From: Paragemmobacter straminiformis
GTDB lineage: Bacteria; Pseudomonadota; Alphaproteobacteria; Rhodobacterales; Rhodobacteraceae
Assembly (NCBI RefSeq): GCF_014243445.1
Contig: NZ_JACLQD010000004.1
Span: 1 to 64,000 of the forward strand
Length of the DNA stretch: 64,000 nt
Reading direction: 5' to 3'
The notes under the pieces were generated by a model. That model had not been told where the DNA came from. It did not search any database and saw only the letters and a list, made by a program, of their open reading frames with translations. A program made the translations under genes and the position numbers. Shown piece after piece: positions 38,490 through 46,565 of the stretch (positions are counted from its first letter, which is position 1; each line of letters begins with the position of its first letter).

Positions 38490-39653
38490 ATGGACATTCC
38501 CTACAAGAAGCCCGCGACAGTCAAGGAGGTGCAGGCCCGCCTTGCGTCGATGAACCCCGACTTCAGCAAGGGCTCGCGCCGGATCGCGGATTTCCTGATG
38601 GCGAATCCGTCGATTGTTGCCGTGCTGTCCGCCGGGGATGTCGCGAAGCGTTGCGATGTCCACCCCTCGAGCCTTGTCCGTCTGGCGCAGGGGCTTGGCC
38701 TGTCGGGCTTTCGCGAATTGAAGACCGTTCTGCAAAATGACATTGCGACGACGAAGGAACTGACCGGCACGGTGCAACCCGCCATCGCCGTCCAGCGCGA
38801 ACTGGGGGAAAGGCTGCGGCTGCGCTTGCTGGCCGAGTCGGGGAAATCCTTCAACCAGGCCGCAAGCGAGGCCGCCGAGCGCCACTGGTTAAACAAGCCC
38901 GAGGTCGAGTTTCACGCCGAATCGCACGTATCGCACAGCATCGGTGCCGAGGAATTGGCCCACCGGATCAGCGTGGTGTCAGCCGATGCCGATGGCATCC
39001 TGCTTGTCGCGCGCGAACACCCCGCGATCAATCGCGCGGTGCAAGAGGTGACCGCGCGGGGCATTCCCGTTGTCTGCCTGACAAGCGATCTTCCGGCATC
39101 GGGGCGCACCGCCTATGTCGGGCCTGACCAATACGCCTCGGGGTCGACCGCAGGTTGGTTCTGCGGGCGCCTTGCCCCCCGCCAGCAGGTGGGGCGCGTC
39201 CTTTTCGTGTGCAGCGTTCCGTTCCGCTGCCAGCTTGACCGCGAACAGGGGTTCCGGCAGGTTTTGCGGTCGGAATTTCCGATGCTGACCATCGAGGAAC
39301 GCGTGGGTTCGGATGAAAGCGTCGAAGTCACCTACGAGGCGATACGCCGGCATATCGCCCAGAACGGCCCGCCGGTTGCGATATACAACGTCTCGGGGGC
39401 GAACCTTGGCATCGGGCGCGCGCTCGAGGATGAGGGCCTGGCCGGAACCACGGTTTTCGTCGGGCATGAGCTGAACGCCAACTCGCGGATGTTGTTGGAA
39501 AAAGGGATCATGGATGTCACCATCGGCCATGATTTCGACCGCGAGATCGCGCTCGCGGTCGAGGCCATCCGCATGGCCCGGAACGGGGTTCAGCCGGCCA
39601 GCCGCATCACGCCCAGCCTGCTTTACACCCGGCACAACTGCGCCATCGCCTAA
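38490..39653 (+). CDS. chimeric regulator: RpiR-type HTH plus periplasmic-binding-protein domain
   Basis: 387 residues from the ATG at 38490 (MDIPYKKPAT), with AGGACAGG shortly before it. Residues 15-95 are an RpiR-type HTH (FSKGSRRIADFLMANPSIVA, then DVAKRCDVHPSSLVRLAQGL). RpiR proteins normally carry a SIS sugar-phosphate domain, but here the remainder is a LacI-type sugar-binding fold (VGPDQYASGSTAGWFCGRLA, then LIRD-like C-terminal TIGHDFDREIALAVEAI). It would sense a free sugar or polyol and control the genes that follow. Confidence 0.85.
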   Translation: MDIPYKKPATVKEVQARLASMNPDFSKGSRRIADFLMANPSIVAVLSAGDVAKRCDVHPSSLVRLAQGLGLSGFRELKTVLQNDIATTKELTGTVQPAIAVQRELGERLRLRLLAESGKSFNQAASEAAERHWLNKPEVEFHAESHVSHSIGAEELAHRISVVSADADGILLVAREHPAINRAVQEVTARGIPVVCLTSDLPASGRTAYVGPDQYASGSTAGWFCGRLAPRQQVGRVLFVCSVPFRCQLDREQGFRQVLRSEFPMLTIEERVGSDESVEVTYEAIRRHIAQNGPPVAIYNVSGANLGIGRALEDEGLAGTTVFVGHELNANSRMLLEKGIMDVTIGHDFDREIALAVEAIRMARNGVQPASRITPSLLYTRHNCAIA

Positions 39654-39656
39654 GGG

Positions 39657-40475
39657 TCAGACCGCGAGCTTTTCGACCGGCACGGGCGGCGCAAAGGGGT
39701 AGGCGCCCCAGACCGACTGGTCGAAATGGATGACCGCGCCGGTCATCATGCCGGATTCGGAGGAGAGCAGGAAACCGACGGCCTTGGCGACCTCTTCGGG
39801 GGCGAGAAGGCGGCCGAAGGGTTGTTCTGCGGCGACCTTTTCAAGCCAATTCGCATCGGCGTGGTGATAGTCGCGCTGGATCCGGTCTTCGCCGTCGGAT
39901 GCCATCCAGCCGATGTTCAGCTGGTTCACGCGGATCTGGTTCTTCATCGCAGCAAAGGCCGTGTTGCGTGTCAGGGTGGCCAAGGCCCCCTTGCTGCCGC
40001 AATAGGCGGCAATGAAGGGCTGGCCCGACAGTGCCGCAGCCGAGCCGATGTTCACGATGGCGCCCGGCGTGCCCTGCCGCACCATGACGCGAATCGCGTC
40101 CTGCATCAGGAAGAAGGGCGCGCGGGTGTTGATCGCGAACATGCGGTCGAAAAGCGCCTCGTCCGTTGTGAGGATATCGCCGCGGTCGGTGATTCCTGCC
40201 GCGTTCACCAGCATGTCGACGCGACCGAAGGCCTTGTCGGCGGCCGCGACGACCGTGCGGACATCTGTTGCAACGCCCAGATCGGCCTGCACGAAGCGCA
40301 CATCGCAGCCGGTTTCGTCGCGGATGGCATCGGCCACCGCTTTGCCTTTTGCGGCGTTGCGCCCGCAGGTTACCAATCCCGCCGCACCTGAACGCGCCAG
40401 CTGCCAGGCAACCGCCGCGCCAAGCCCCTGCGTGCCGCCCGTCACCACCCCGATCTTTCCGTCGACCCTGCTCAT
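39657..40475 (-). CDS. short-chain dehydrogenase/reductase
   Basis: 272 residues from the ATG at 40475, with GGAGGAAG upstream. Cofactor motif TGGTQGLG, NAAG, and catalytic YCGSK (Y-x3-K) with the upstream Ser in NIGSAAALSG. NAD(P)-dependent oxidation of an alcohol or polyol is expected. It is divergent from the iolG-like gene and convergent with the regulator gene, which ends 3 nt from its stop, so it belongs to the same sugar locus. Confidence 0.9.
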   Translation of the reverse strand: MSRVDGKIGVVTGGTQGLGAAVAWQLARSGAAGLVTCGRNAAKGKAVADAIRDETGCDVRFVQADLGVATDVRTVVAAADKAFGRVDMLVNAAGITDRGDILTTDEALFDRMFAINTRAPFFLMQDAIRVMVRQGTPGAIVNIGSAAALSGQPFIAAYCGSKGALATLTRNTAFAAMKNQIRVNQLNIGWMASDGEDRIQRDYHHADANWLEKVAAEQPFGRLLAPEEVAKAVGFLLSSESGMMTGAVIHFDQSVWGAYPFAPPVPVEKLAV

Positions 40476-40624
40476 CCTGTCTTCCTCCACCGTTCGGATT
40501 GCGCCGCGACCGCTTCGCACTGATTATTGCGAGATGCGGTTGTTGCAAAATTTCTATTGACAGATATGCGCTGATGCAACAGTTTTTGCGCAACTGAAAG
40601 AATTACTGCACTTGGGGAGGGGAT
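40476..40624. promoter_or_regulatory. divergent promoter region with TTGCGCAA operator-like words
   Basis: About 150 A+T-richer bases between the divergent dehydrogenase genes. TTGCGCAA occurs at 40586-40593 and related words ATTGCGAG (near 40526) and TTGCAA (40543-40548) precede it. The palindrome is identical to that before the regulator gene at 38439-38446. Confidence 0.5.
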
Positions 40625-41635
40625 ATGTTGCGAATTGCTGTTCTGGGATGCGGACGCATCGGCCAGATGCACGCGGCGAATGTGGCACGGCATCCGCGGG
40701 CGACGCTTGCGGGGGTCTATGACCTGCACCAGCCCTCGGCTGACCGCGTTGCGGGGGAACAGGGCGTTCGGGCCTTTGCCTCGGCGGCGGATGTCTTTGC
40801 CTCATCCGATGTCGATGCGGTTCTGATCGCGACGGCGACCCCGACCCATGCCGATTACATCGAACTTGCCATCGCGGCGGGCAAGGCCGTGCTGTGCGAA
40901 AAGCCCATCGACCTGAACCTTGCGCGGGTCGAGGCCTGTGCCGCCAAAATCAAGGGCAGCGCGCTGCCGATCCAGCTTGGTTTCAACCGCCGCTACGACC
41001 CCGGCCACAGCGCCGCGCGCAATGCGATGCTGGCGGGCGAGATCGGCGAGTTGCATCAGGTCATCATCACCTCGCGCGATCCGGGCATTCCGCCCCGCGC
41101 CTATCTGGAAGCGGCGGGCGGTCTGTTCCGTGACATGACGATCCACGATTTCGACCTTGCCCGCTTCATGCTGGGCGAGGAACCGGTCGAGGTCTTTGCC
41201 ATCGGCGGCGCCTTGATCGACCCCGCCCTGGGTGCCGCGCTGAACGAGGTGGACAGCGCCATGTTCATCCTGCGCACCGCTTCGGGCAAGCAATGCCACA
41301 TCAACAACTCGCGCACGGCCGTTTACGGCTACGACCAGCGGGTGGAATTGATGGGCAGCAAGGGGATGCTGATTTCCGACAACCGCAAGCCCCACGAAAT
41401 GCGCCGCTACACCGCGACGACGACCGAGACGGCAGCACCCTACCAGTTCTTCTTTCTCGAACGCTACAACGAGGCCTTCATGGCCGAGATCGACGGCTTT
41501 GTGGATTGCGTCGAAAAAGGCGCGACCCCGCTTGCCAGCTTCGAGGACGGCCGCCGCGCGCTGATCCTTGCCGAGGCCGCCTATCTGTCCATGCAACAAG
41601 GCCGGATGGTCAAGGTGTCCGAAGTCAAAGCCTGA
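40625..41635 (+). CDS. iolG: inositol 2-dehydrogenase-like (Gfo/Idh/MocA family)
   Basis: 336 residues, normal length. Rossmann motif GCGRIGQMHAAN, then the cofactor/substrate motif CEKPIDLN and a catalytic-region DMTIHDFDLARFM, as in myo-inositol 2-dehydrogenases. GGGGAGGGGAT precedes the ATG. Expected reaction: NAD-dependent oxidation of myo-inositol or a related polyol to its ketone. No other iol genes are in the window, so the actual substrate could be another sugar. Confidence 0.8.
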   Translation: MLRIAVLGCGRIGQMHAANVARHPRATLAGVYDLHQPSADRVAGEQGVRAFASAADVFASSDVDAVLIATATPTHADYIELAIAAGKAVLCEKPIDLNLARVEACAAKIKGSALPIQLGFNRRYDPGHSAARNAMLAGEIGELHQVIITSRDPGIPPRAYLEAAGGLFRDMTIHDFDLARFMLGEEPVEVFAIGGALIDPALGAALNEVDSAMFILRTASGKQCHINNSRTAVYGYDQRVELMGSKGMLISDNRKPHEMRRYTATTTETAAPYQFFFLERYNEAFMAEIDGFVDCVEKGATPLASFEDGRRALILAEAAYLSMQQGRMVKVSEVKA

Positions 41636-41835
41636 CGGGACCGCCCGAGGGCGACCCGACGCCGCGCCCGCCTGACGGGGGGCGCGCCCTGAAAAGCCGT
41701 GCCTGACGGCAGGTGAGGAGATTTGCCGTCAGCACCGCCAGCCCATCCCTTTGTGACGCACGCAAAGGGGCAAAGTGGTCCTCCGATCCGGTGAAAGCCC
41801 GAGGGGATCGCAAAAACCCAGTGGAGGATGACAGA

Positions 41836-42885
41836 ATGAAATTCAACATGACCCGCCGCCAGTCGGTCAAGGCGCTTGCCGCAGGGACGGTGGCTTTCGC
41901 CCTGTCCGCAGGCATGACCTTTGCCGACAATGCCGATGTGAAGATCGGCTTCACGCCGAAATTCCTGAAAGACGACTTCCAGACCCTGATGCTGGACCTG
42001 TCGAAGAAGGCGTTCGACGCGAAGGGCTTCACCCTTGTCGGCGCGCCTGATCCGAACGGCGATATTGCGGCACAGGTCGATGCGCTGACCAACCTGATGG
42101 CCAATGGCGCGAATGTCATCGTCTTTGCCCCGCTCGATGCCGCAGGCATTGTTCCGGTCGTGGAAAAGGCCAATGAATCCGGCGTTCTGGTCTTTTCGAT
42201 CGACGACAGCCCGGCGGGTGGCAAGGTTACGGCAACCGTCCGCGCCGACAACGTCGATGCCGGCGCGCAGGGTGCCAAGGAAATGGCCAAGCGTCTGGAA
42301 GCGGCCCCGTGCTGGAAAGACGACAGCTGCATCGTGCTGGAACTTCAGGGCGCGCTGACCACGCCGAACGGACTTGACCGGTCGGAAGGCTTTGCCAAGA
42401 CGCTGGCTGAACTGGCCCCCAAGGTGCAGATCATCCAGCGCCCGACCGAATGGACCGCCGACATGGCTGCCGATGCCGCGCAAAACGTGCTGACGCAGAA
42501 CCCGAACCTTGCCGGGATCTTCATGGCGTCGGAACTGATGGCGACCGCCGTCAACGCGCAGCTGAACGCCGCAGGCAAGGGCGCTGCCGTGGGCGAGGAA
42601 GGCAACGTCATCCGCATCGCCATCGACGGCACGCCGCAGGGTCTGCAACTGATCCGCGACAAGGCGCTGGATGCGACCGTTTCGCAGCCGCTCAGCGCCT
42701 ATGCCACCAAGACGGCCGAGTTGATCGAACTGGTCAAGGGCGGCGGCACCATCGAGCTTGGCAAGCGTGACGACGGGCAGGTCATCGATACCCCGGTCGG
42801 CCCGCAATACCAGCTGAACGCGACGCTCGTGACCGCCGAGAACGTCGACTCGCCCGATCTCTGGGCAAATCAGGTCGGCAAGTAA
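41836..42885 (+). CDS. sugar ABC transporter substrate-binding protein
   Basis: 349 residues from the ATG at 41836, with GGAGG 8 nt upstream; an in-frame upstream extension is not needed. An export signal begins MKFNMTRRQSVKALAAG, with an Arg pair that could be used by Tat or Sec. The mature part has the ribose/inositol-type binding-protein fold (VFAPLDAAGIVPVVEKANES, then FMASELMATAVNAQLN). First gene of a three-gene importer. Confidence 0.92.
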   Translation: MKFNMTRRQSVKALAAGTVAFALSAGMTFADNADVKIGFTPKFLKDDFQTLMLDLSKKAFDAKGFTLVGAPDPNGDIAAQVDALTNLMANGANVIVFAPLDAAGIVPVVEKANESGVLVFSIDDSPAGGKVTATVRADNVDAGAQGAKEMAKRLEAAPCWKDDSCIVLELQGALTTPNGLDRSEGFAKTLAELAPKVQIIQRPTEWTADMAADAAQNVLTQNPNLAGIFMASELMATAVNAQLNAAGKGAAVGEEGNVIRIAIDGTPQGLQLIRDKALDATVSQPLSAYATKTAELIELVKGGGTIELGKRDDGQVIDTPVGPQYQLNATLVTAENVDSPDLWANQVGK

Positions 42886-42891
42886 GCCTGC

Positions 42892-44400
42892 ATGAACATC
42901 GTGGATCCAGAGATCATGGACAGAACGCAACCCATCGTCGAGATGCGCAACATCTCCAAGACCTTTGGTTCCACGAAAGCCTTGCGGGGCGTGGATTTCA
43001 CCGTGATGCACGGCGAGGTTCACGCCCTTCTGGGGCGCAACGGGGCCGGAAAGAGCACGCTTGTGTCGACCATGAGCGGGCTTGTCGCGTCAGACACCGG
43101 AACCATCCGCATTTCAAGGACCGAAGTGGCGGCCAACGGTCAGCCCTATGCCGCCAGAATCCGAGACGACATCGCGCATGTCCAGCAGACTCCCCAGCTT
43201 TTCAACCTGTTGACCGTGGCCGAGAACCTGTTTCTGGAAAACCCGCTTGTCCGCAGGAAATTCGGCATCGTCAGCCACAGGCGCATGATGTCCGAGGCGC
43301 AGGCGTTGCTTGATAAATGGAACATCGACATCCGCGCCGAGGCGCTTGCCGGCGAACTGAGCGCGGGCACGCGTCAGCTTCTGGAAATCATGAAGGCGCT
43401 GAGCCGTGGCGTTCCCGTCATCATCCTTGACGAACCCACCGCCGCCCTGAGCAATGCCGAGAAGCGCATGCTTTTCGAACAGGTCAAGGCGCTCAAGGCG
43501 CTTGGAATTTCGTTCATCTACATCTCGCATCACCTCGACGAGGTGTTCGAGGTTGCCGATACCGTGACGATCCTGCGCGACGGGCAGGTGGTGAAGGAAC
43601 GCGAGGATGTCGGCAACCTCAACGTCGAGCTGATCGCCGACCTGATGATGGGCGAAAAGACCGCCCGCTCGGTCCGCGTGGACCATACGCAGGCAGATGC
43701 GCCTGTTCTGTTGCAGGCAAGGGGGATCGGGCTTTACCCCGTTTCGGCGGAAGGGGTCGATTTCGAGATCCGGCCCGGCGAGATCGTGGCGCTGGCCGGC
43801 CCTGTCGGTGGCGGCAAGGAAGCCTTGGCGATGATGCTTGCCGGCCAGTTGACCCCCTATAAGGGCAAGGTCAGCGGTGCGGGCGGCACGCTTCCCACCA
43901 TCGGGCTTGTGCCGACGGACCGCCATGCCAGCGGCTATGTCGGGATCCTGGGCGTGCGGGAAAACGTCGCCATCGGCGGGCTTGATGTTTTGTCGGGCCG
44001 CTTCGGCTTTATCGACCTCGACAAGGAGGCCGCGCATGTCGGCAATCTGGCGCGGCAGACGAATGTGATCGCCTCGTCGCTGGAGCAGGCGGTCAGCCAG
44101 CTTTCGGGCGGCAACCAGCAAAAGGTCGTCTTTGCGCGCGCCCTTTGCCAGAACCCGCAGGTGATCGTCGCACTCAGCCCGACGCGGGGTGTCGATGTGG
44201 GGGCCAAGGAACAGCTTTACGCCCTGTTGCGCGATCTGGCGAGCAAGGGTCTGGGAGTCATCGTCGTCTCGGACGAGGAGGACGAGATTTCCCAACTGGC
44301 AAACAGGGTCGTGATAGTCTTCGAAGGCAGGATCACGGGCGAATTGCGCGGAGACTACACGATGAAAGACTTGATTTTGCGCATGGAGGGCGTGGCATGA
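42892..44400 (+). CDS. sugar ABC transporter ATP-binding protein (RbsA/MglA type)
   Basis: 502 residues with two ATPase domains, the usual RbsA layout. First domain: Walker A GRNGAGKST, signature LSAGTRQ, Walker B VIILDEPTAALSN. Second: Walker A degenerate (GPVGGGKEA, no Ser/Thr after Lys), signature LSGGNQQKVVFARAL. Such asymmetry is normal for this family. It starts 6 nt after the binding-protein gene and overlaps the permease by ATGA. Confidence 0.93.
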   Translation: MNIVDPEIMDRTQPIVEMRNISKTFGSTKALRGVDFTVMHGEVHALLGRNGAGKSTLVSTMSGLVASDTGTIRISRTEVAANGQPYAARIRDDIAHVQQTPQLFNLLTVAENLFLENPLVRRKFGIVSHRRMMSEAQALLDKWNIDIRAEALAGELSAGTRQLLEIMKALSRGVPVIILDEPTAALSNAEKRMLFEQVKALKALGISFIYISHHLDEVFEVADTVTILRDGQVVKEREDVGNLNVELIADLMMGEKTARSVRVDHTQADAPVLLQARGIGLYPVSAEGVDFEIRPGEIVALAGPVGGGKEALAMMLAGQLTPYKGKVSGAGGTLPTIGLVPTDRHASGYVGILGVRENVAIGGLDVLSGRFGFIDLDKEAAHVGNLARQTNVIASSLEQAVSQLSGGNQQKVVFARALCQNPQVIVALSPTRGVDVGAKEQLYALLRDLASKGLGVIVVSDEEDEISQLANRVVIVFEGRITGELRGDYTMKDLILRMEGVA

Positions 44401-45440
44401 GCAGTGCAATGACAGGACAGGCAAAGGCCGGAACGCCGGCGGGCCGGTCGCGGCTTTCGGCCTTTGGCAGCGCCTTTGTCGCGGGCGGCTATACCATGTA
44501 TCCGGTGCTGGCGCTTCTGGTGCTTGTGGGCGCCGTGGTCGCGCCGAACTTTGCCACGGGCATCAACCTGATCAACATCCTCGAACAGGTCAGCGTGCTT
44601 GGCCTGACGACCATCGGACTTACCTTTGTCGTGCTGATCGGACGGCTTGACCTGTCGCTTGAAGGCATCGTCGGTTTTGCGCCGATGCTGGCGGCGGTCT
44701 GTCTTGTTCCGGCAACGGCGGGCGGCTTCGGGATCGAATTGCCGTCATGGATGGGACTGGTCGTCGCCTTGGGCACGGCGGGGTTGATCGGGTATTTCAA
44801 CGGTTTCATGGTCGTGCGGGTCGGGTTGAACCCGTTCATCTCGACGCTTGGCCTGCTTGTCCTGCTGCGCGGTGGCGTGCTGATCGTGTCGAACGGGCGG
44901 TCGATCTATTCGCCGGGGCCTGCGCTGACCTACCTCGGGTCGGCCAAGTTGTTGGGGCTTCCGGTGTCGGTGCTTGTCTTTGCCTTTGTCGCGGTCGCCA
45001 TCGGTCTGGTGTTCAAATACCACCGCTACGGGCGCGCGCTTTATGCCATCGGCGGAAACGAAGATGCGGCGCGGGCGGCGGGTATCAACGTCGACCGCGT
45101 GATCTGGTCGGCCTTTGTCTATGCCGGTCTGCTTGCCGGTCTGGCAGGGGTGCTGATGACGGGGCGGCTCGACTCGGCCGTCACGACGCAGGGGCAGGGC
45201 ATCATCTTCTCGGCCTTTGCGGCGGCGGTGATCGGCGGCGTGAGCCTTGGCGGCGGGCGCGGCACGATGGTCGGCCTTGTCAGCGGTGTGCTGCTGATCG
45301 GCGTGATCAACAACCTTCTGACGCTGGCGCAGGTGCCATCCTTCTACGTTCAGGCATCAACGGGTGCCGTGATCATCGTGGCGGCGGTATTGACCACCGT
45401 GGCAAGCCGCCGGTCGAGCGGTGTGCGCACCCGCACCTGA
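44397..45440 (+). CDS. sugar ABC transporter permease (RbsC type)
   Basis: 347 residues with about eight to ten membrane helices, from the ATG overlapping the ATPase stop. Family motifs VVLIGRLDLSLEGIVGF and AIGGNEDAARAAGINVDRV are present. It forms the homodimeric channel of the importer whose other parts are just upstream. Confidence 0.93.
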   Translation: MSSAMTGQAKAGTPAGRSRLSAFGSAFVAGGYTMYPVLALLVLVGAVVAPNFATGINLINILEQVSVLGLTTIGLTFVVLIGRLDLSLEGIVGFAPMLAAVCLVPATAGGFGIELPSWMGLVVALGTAGLIGYFNGFMVVRVGLNPFISTLGLLVLLRGGVLIVSNGRSIYSPGPALTYLGSAKLLGLPVSVLVFAFVAVAIGLVFKYHRYGRALYAIGGNEDAARAAGINVDRVIWSAFVYAGLLAGLAGVLMTGRLDSAVTTQGQGIIFSAFAAAVIGGVSLGGGRGTMVGLVSGVLLIGVINNLLTLAQVPSFYVQASTGAVIIVAAVLTTVASRRSSGVRTRT

Positions 45441-45461
45441 GAGGGGCGGGGAAAAGGGAAA

Positions 45462-45490
45462 CTGCCGCCATCTGTGACGGATGGCGGCAG
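45462..45490. terminator. hairpin downstream of the sugar importer
   Basis: CTGCCGCCATC pairs with GATGGCGGCAG (11 bp) across a 7-nt loop. Only three T residues follow, so it may attenuate rather than stop transcription into the aldo/keto reductase gene 46 nt later. Confidence 0.55.
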
Positions 45491-45535
45491 GTTGCTTTGG
45501 CGGTGTAGGCTGGGACGAAACGCGGGAGAGCGGCG

Positions 45536-46498
45536 ATGAAGACCCATGCCATCGGCAAGACCGGCCTTGTCATCACGGATATCGGCTTTGGCGCGGCGCC
45601 CTTGGGCGACATGCCCGACACCTATGGCTACGGCGTCGACGAGGCGACGGCGCGGGCGGCAATAGACGCAATCTTCGACGGGCCTTCAAACCTGCTCGAC
45701 ACATCGCGGAATTACGGATTTGGCCGGAGCGAGGAACGGATCGGCGCGGCGATCCGTGCGCGGGGCGGGTTGCCGAAGGGGTTTGTCCTGTCAACAAAAC
45801 TTGACCGCGACATGGAAACGGGCCGCTTCGACGGCGATCGGGCAAGACGGTCGTTCGACGAAAGCCTGACGGCGCTTGGGCTGGAGCGCATTCCGATGCT
45901 GCATTTGCACGATCCCGAACATGCCCGCGACCTGACCGAGATCACGCGGACAGGCGGCGCGCTGGACCAGTTGTTCCGGCTGCGCGAGGAGGGGCTGGCA
46001 ACGGTCGTCGGGCTTGCGATGGGGCGGCTTGACATGATGCTGCCGCTTGTCAGGGACTGGCCCTTCGACGTGATCCTGAGCCATAATCGTTACACGCTGC
46101 TCAACCGTTCCGCCGATGCGCTGTTCGATCTGGCGCAGGCGAAGGGTATGACGGTGCTGAACGCGGCCCCCTATGCGGGTGGTGTGCTGGCCAAGGGCAG
46201 CGCCACCGTGAAGAAGATCACCTATCAGGACAGCACCGAGGCCGCCTTGGCCCCTGTGCGCGCGGTCGAGGCCCTTTGCGACCGGCACGACATTGCCCCC
46301 GGCGCTGCGGCGCTGCAATTCTCGCAGCGCGATCCGCGCATTGCCTGCACCATCGTCGGGGTGTCGCGGGCCGAGAGGGTCAGCCAGACGCTGGACTGGG
46401 CAAGGGCAGCCGTTCCGGATGCGGCATGGCGCGATCTGGACAGCTTGGACTATTCGACCGTCGACCCCGAAGCCGAGCGCGTCTATCGACCGGGTTGA
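45536..46498 (+). CDS. aldo/keto reductase (aldose/L-fucose dehydrogenase-like)
   Basis: 320 residues. The catalytic tetrad can be located: Asp and Tyr in DTSRNYGFGRSE, Lys in LSTKLD, and His in MLHLHDPE. C-terminal cofactor region GVSRAERVSQTL. The family includes D-threo-aldose 1-dehydrogenases that oxidise sugars such as L-fucose. Its position after the sugar importer suggests it acts on the same or a derived sugar. Confidence 0.88.
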   Translation: MKTHAIGKTGLVITDIGFGAAPLGDMPDTYGYGVDEATARAAIDAIFDGPSNLLDTSRNYGFGRSEERIGAAIRARGGLPKGFVLSTKLDRDMETGRFDGDRARRSFDESLTALGLERIPMLHLHDPEHARDLTEITRTGGALDQLFRLREEGLATVVGLAMGRLDMMLPLVRDWPFDVILSHNRYTLLNRSADALFDLAQAKGMTVLNAAPYAGGVLAKGSATVKKITYQDSTEAALAPVRAVEALCDRHDIAPGAAALQFSQRDPRIACTIVGVSRAERVSQTLDWARAAVPDAAWRDLDSLDYSTVDPEAERVYRPG

Positions 46499-46565
46499 GC
46501 GCCCAAAAGGCTGCGGCATCCGGCCCCGAAAGGGGCCGGTGCGTGCGTTTCCTTGCGGCGATGGG

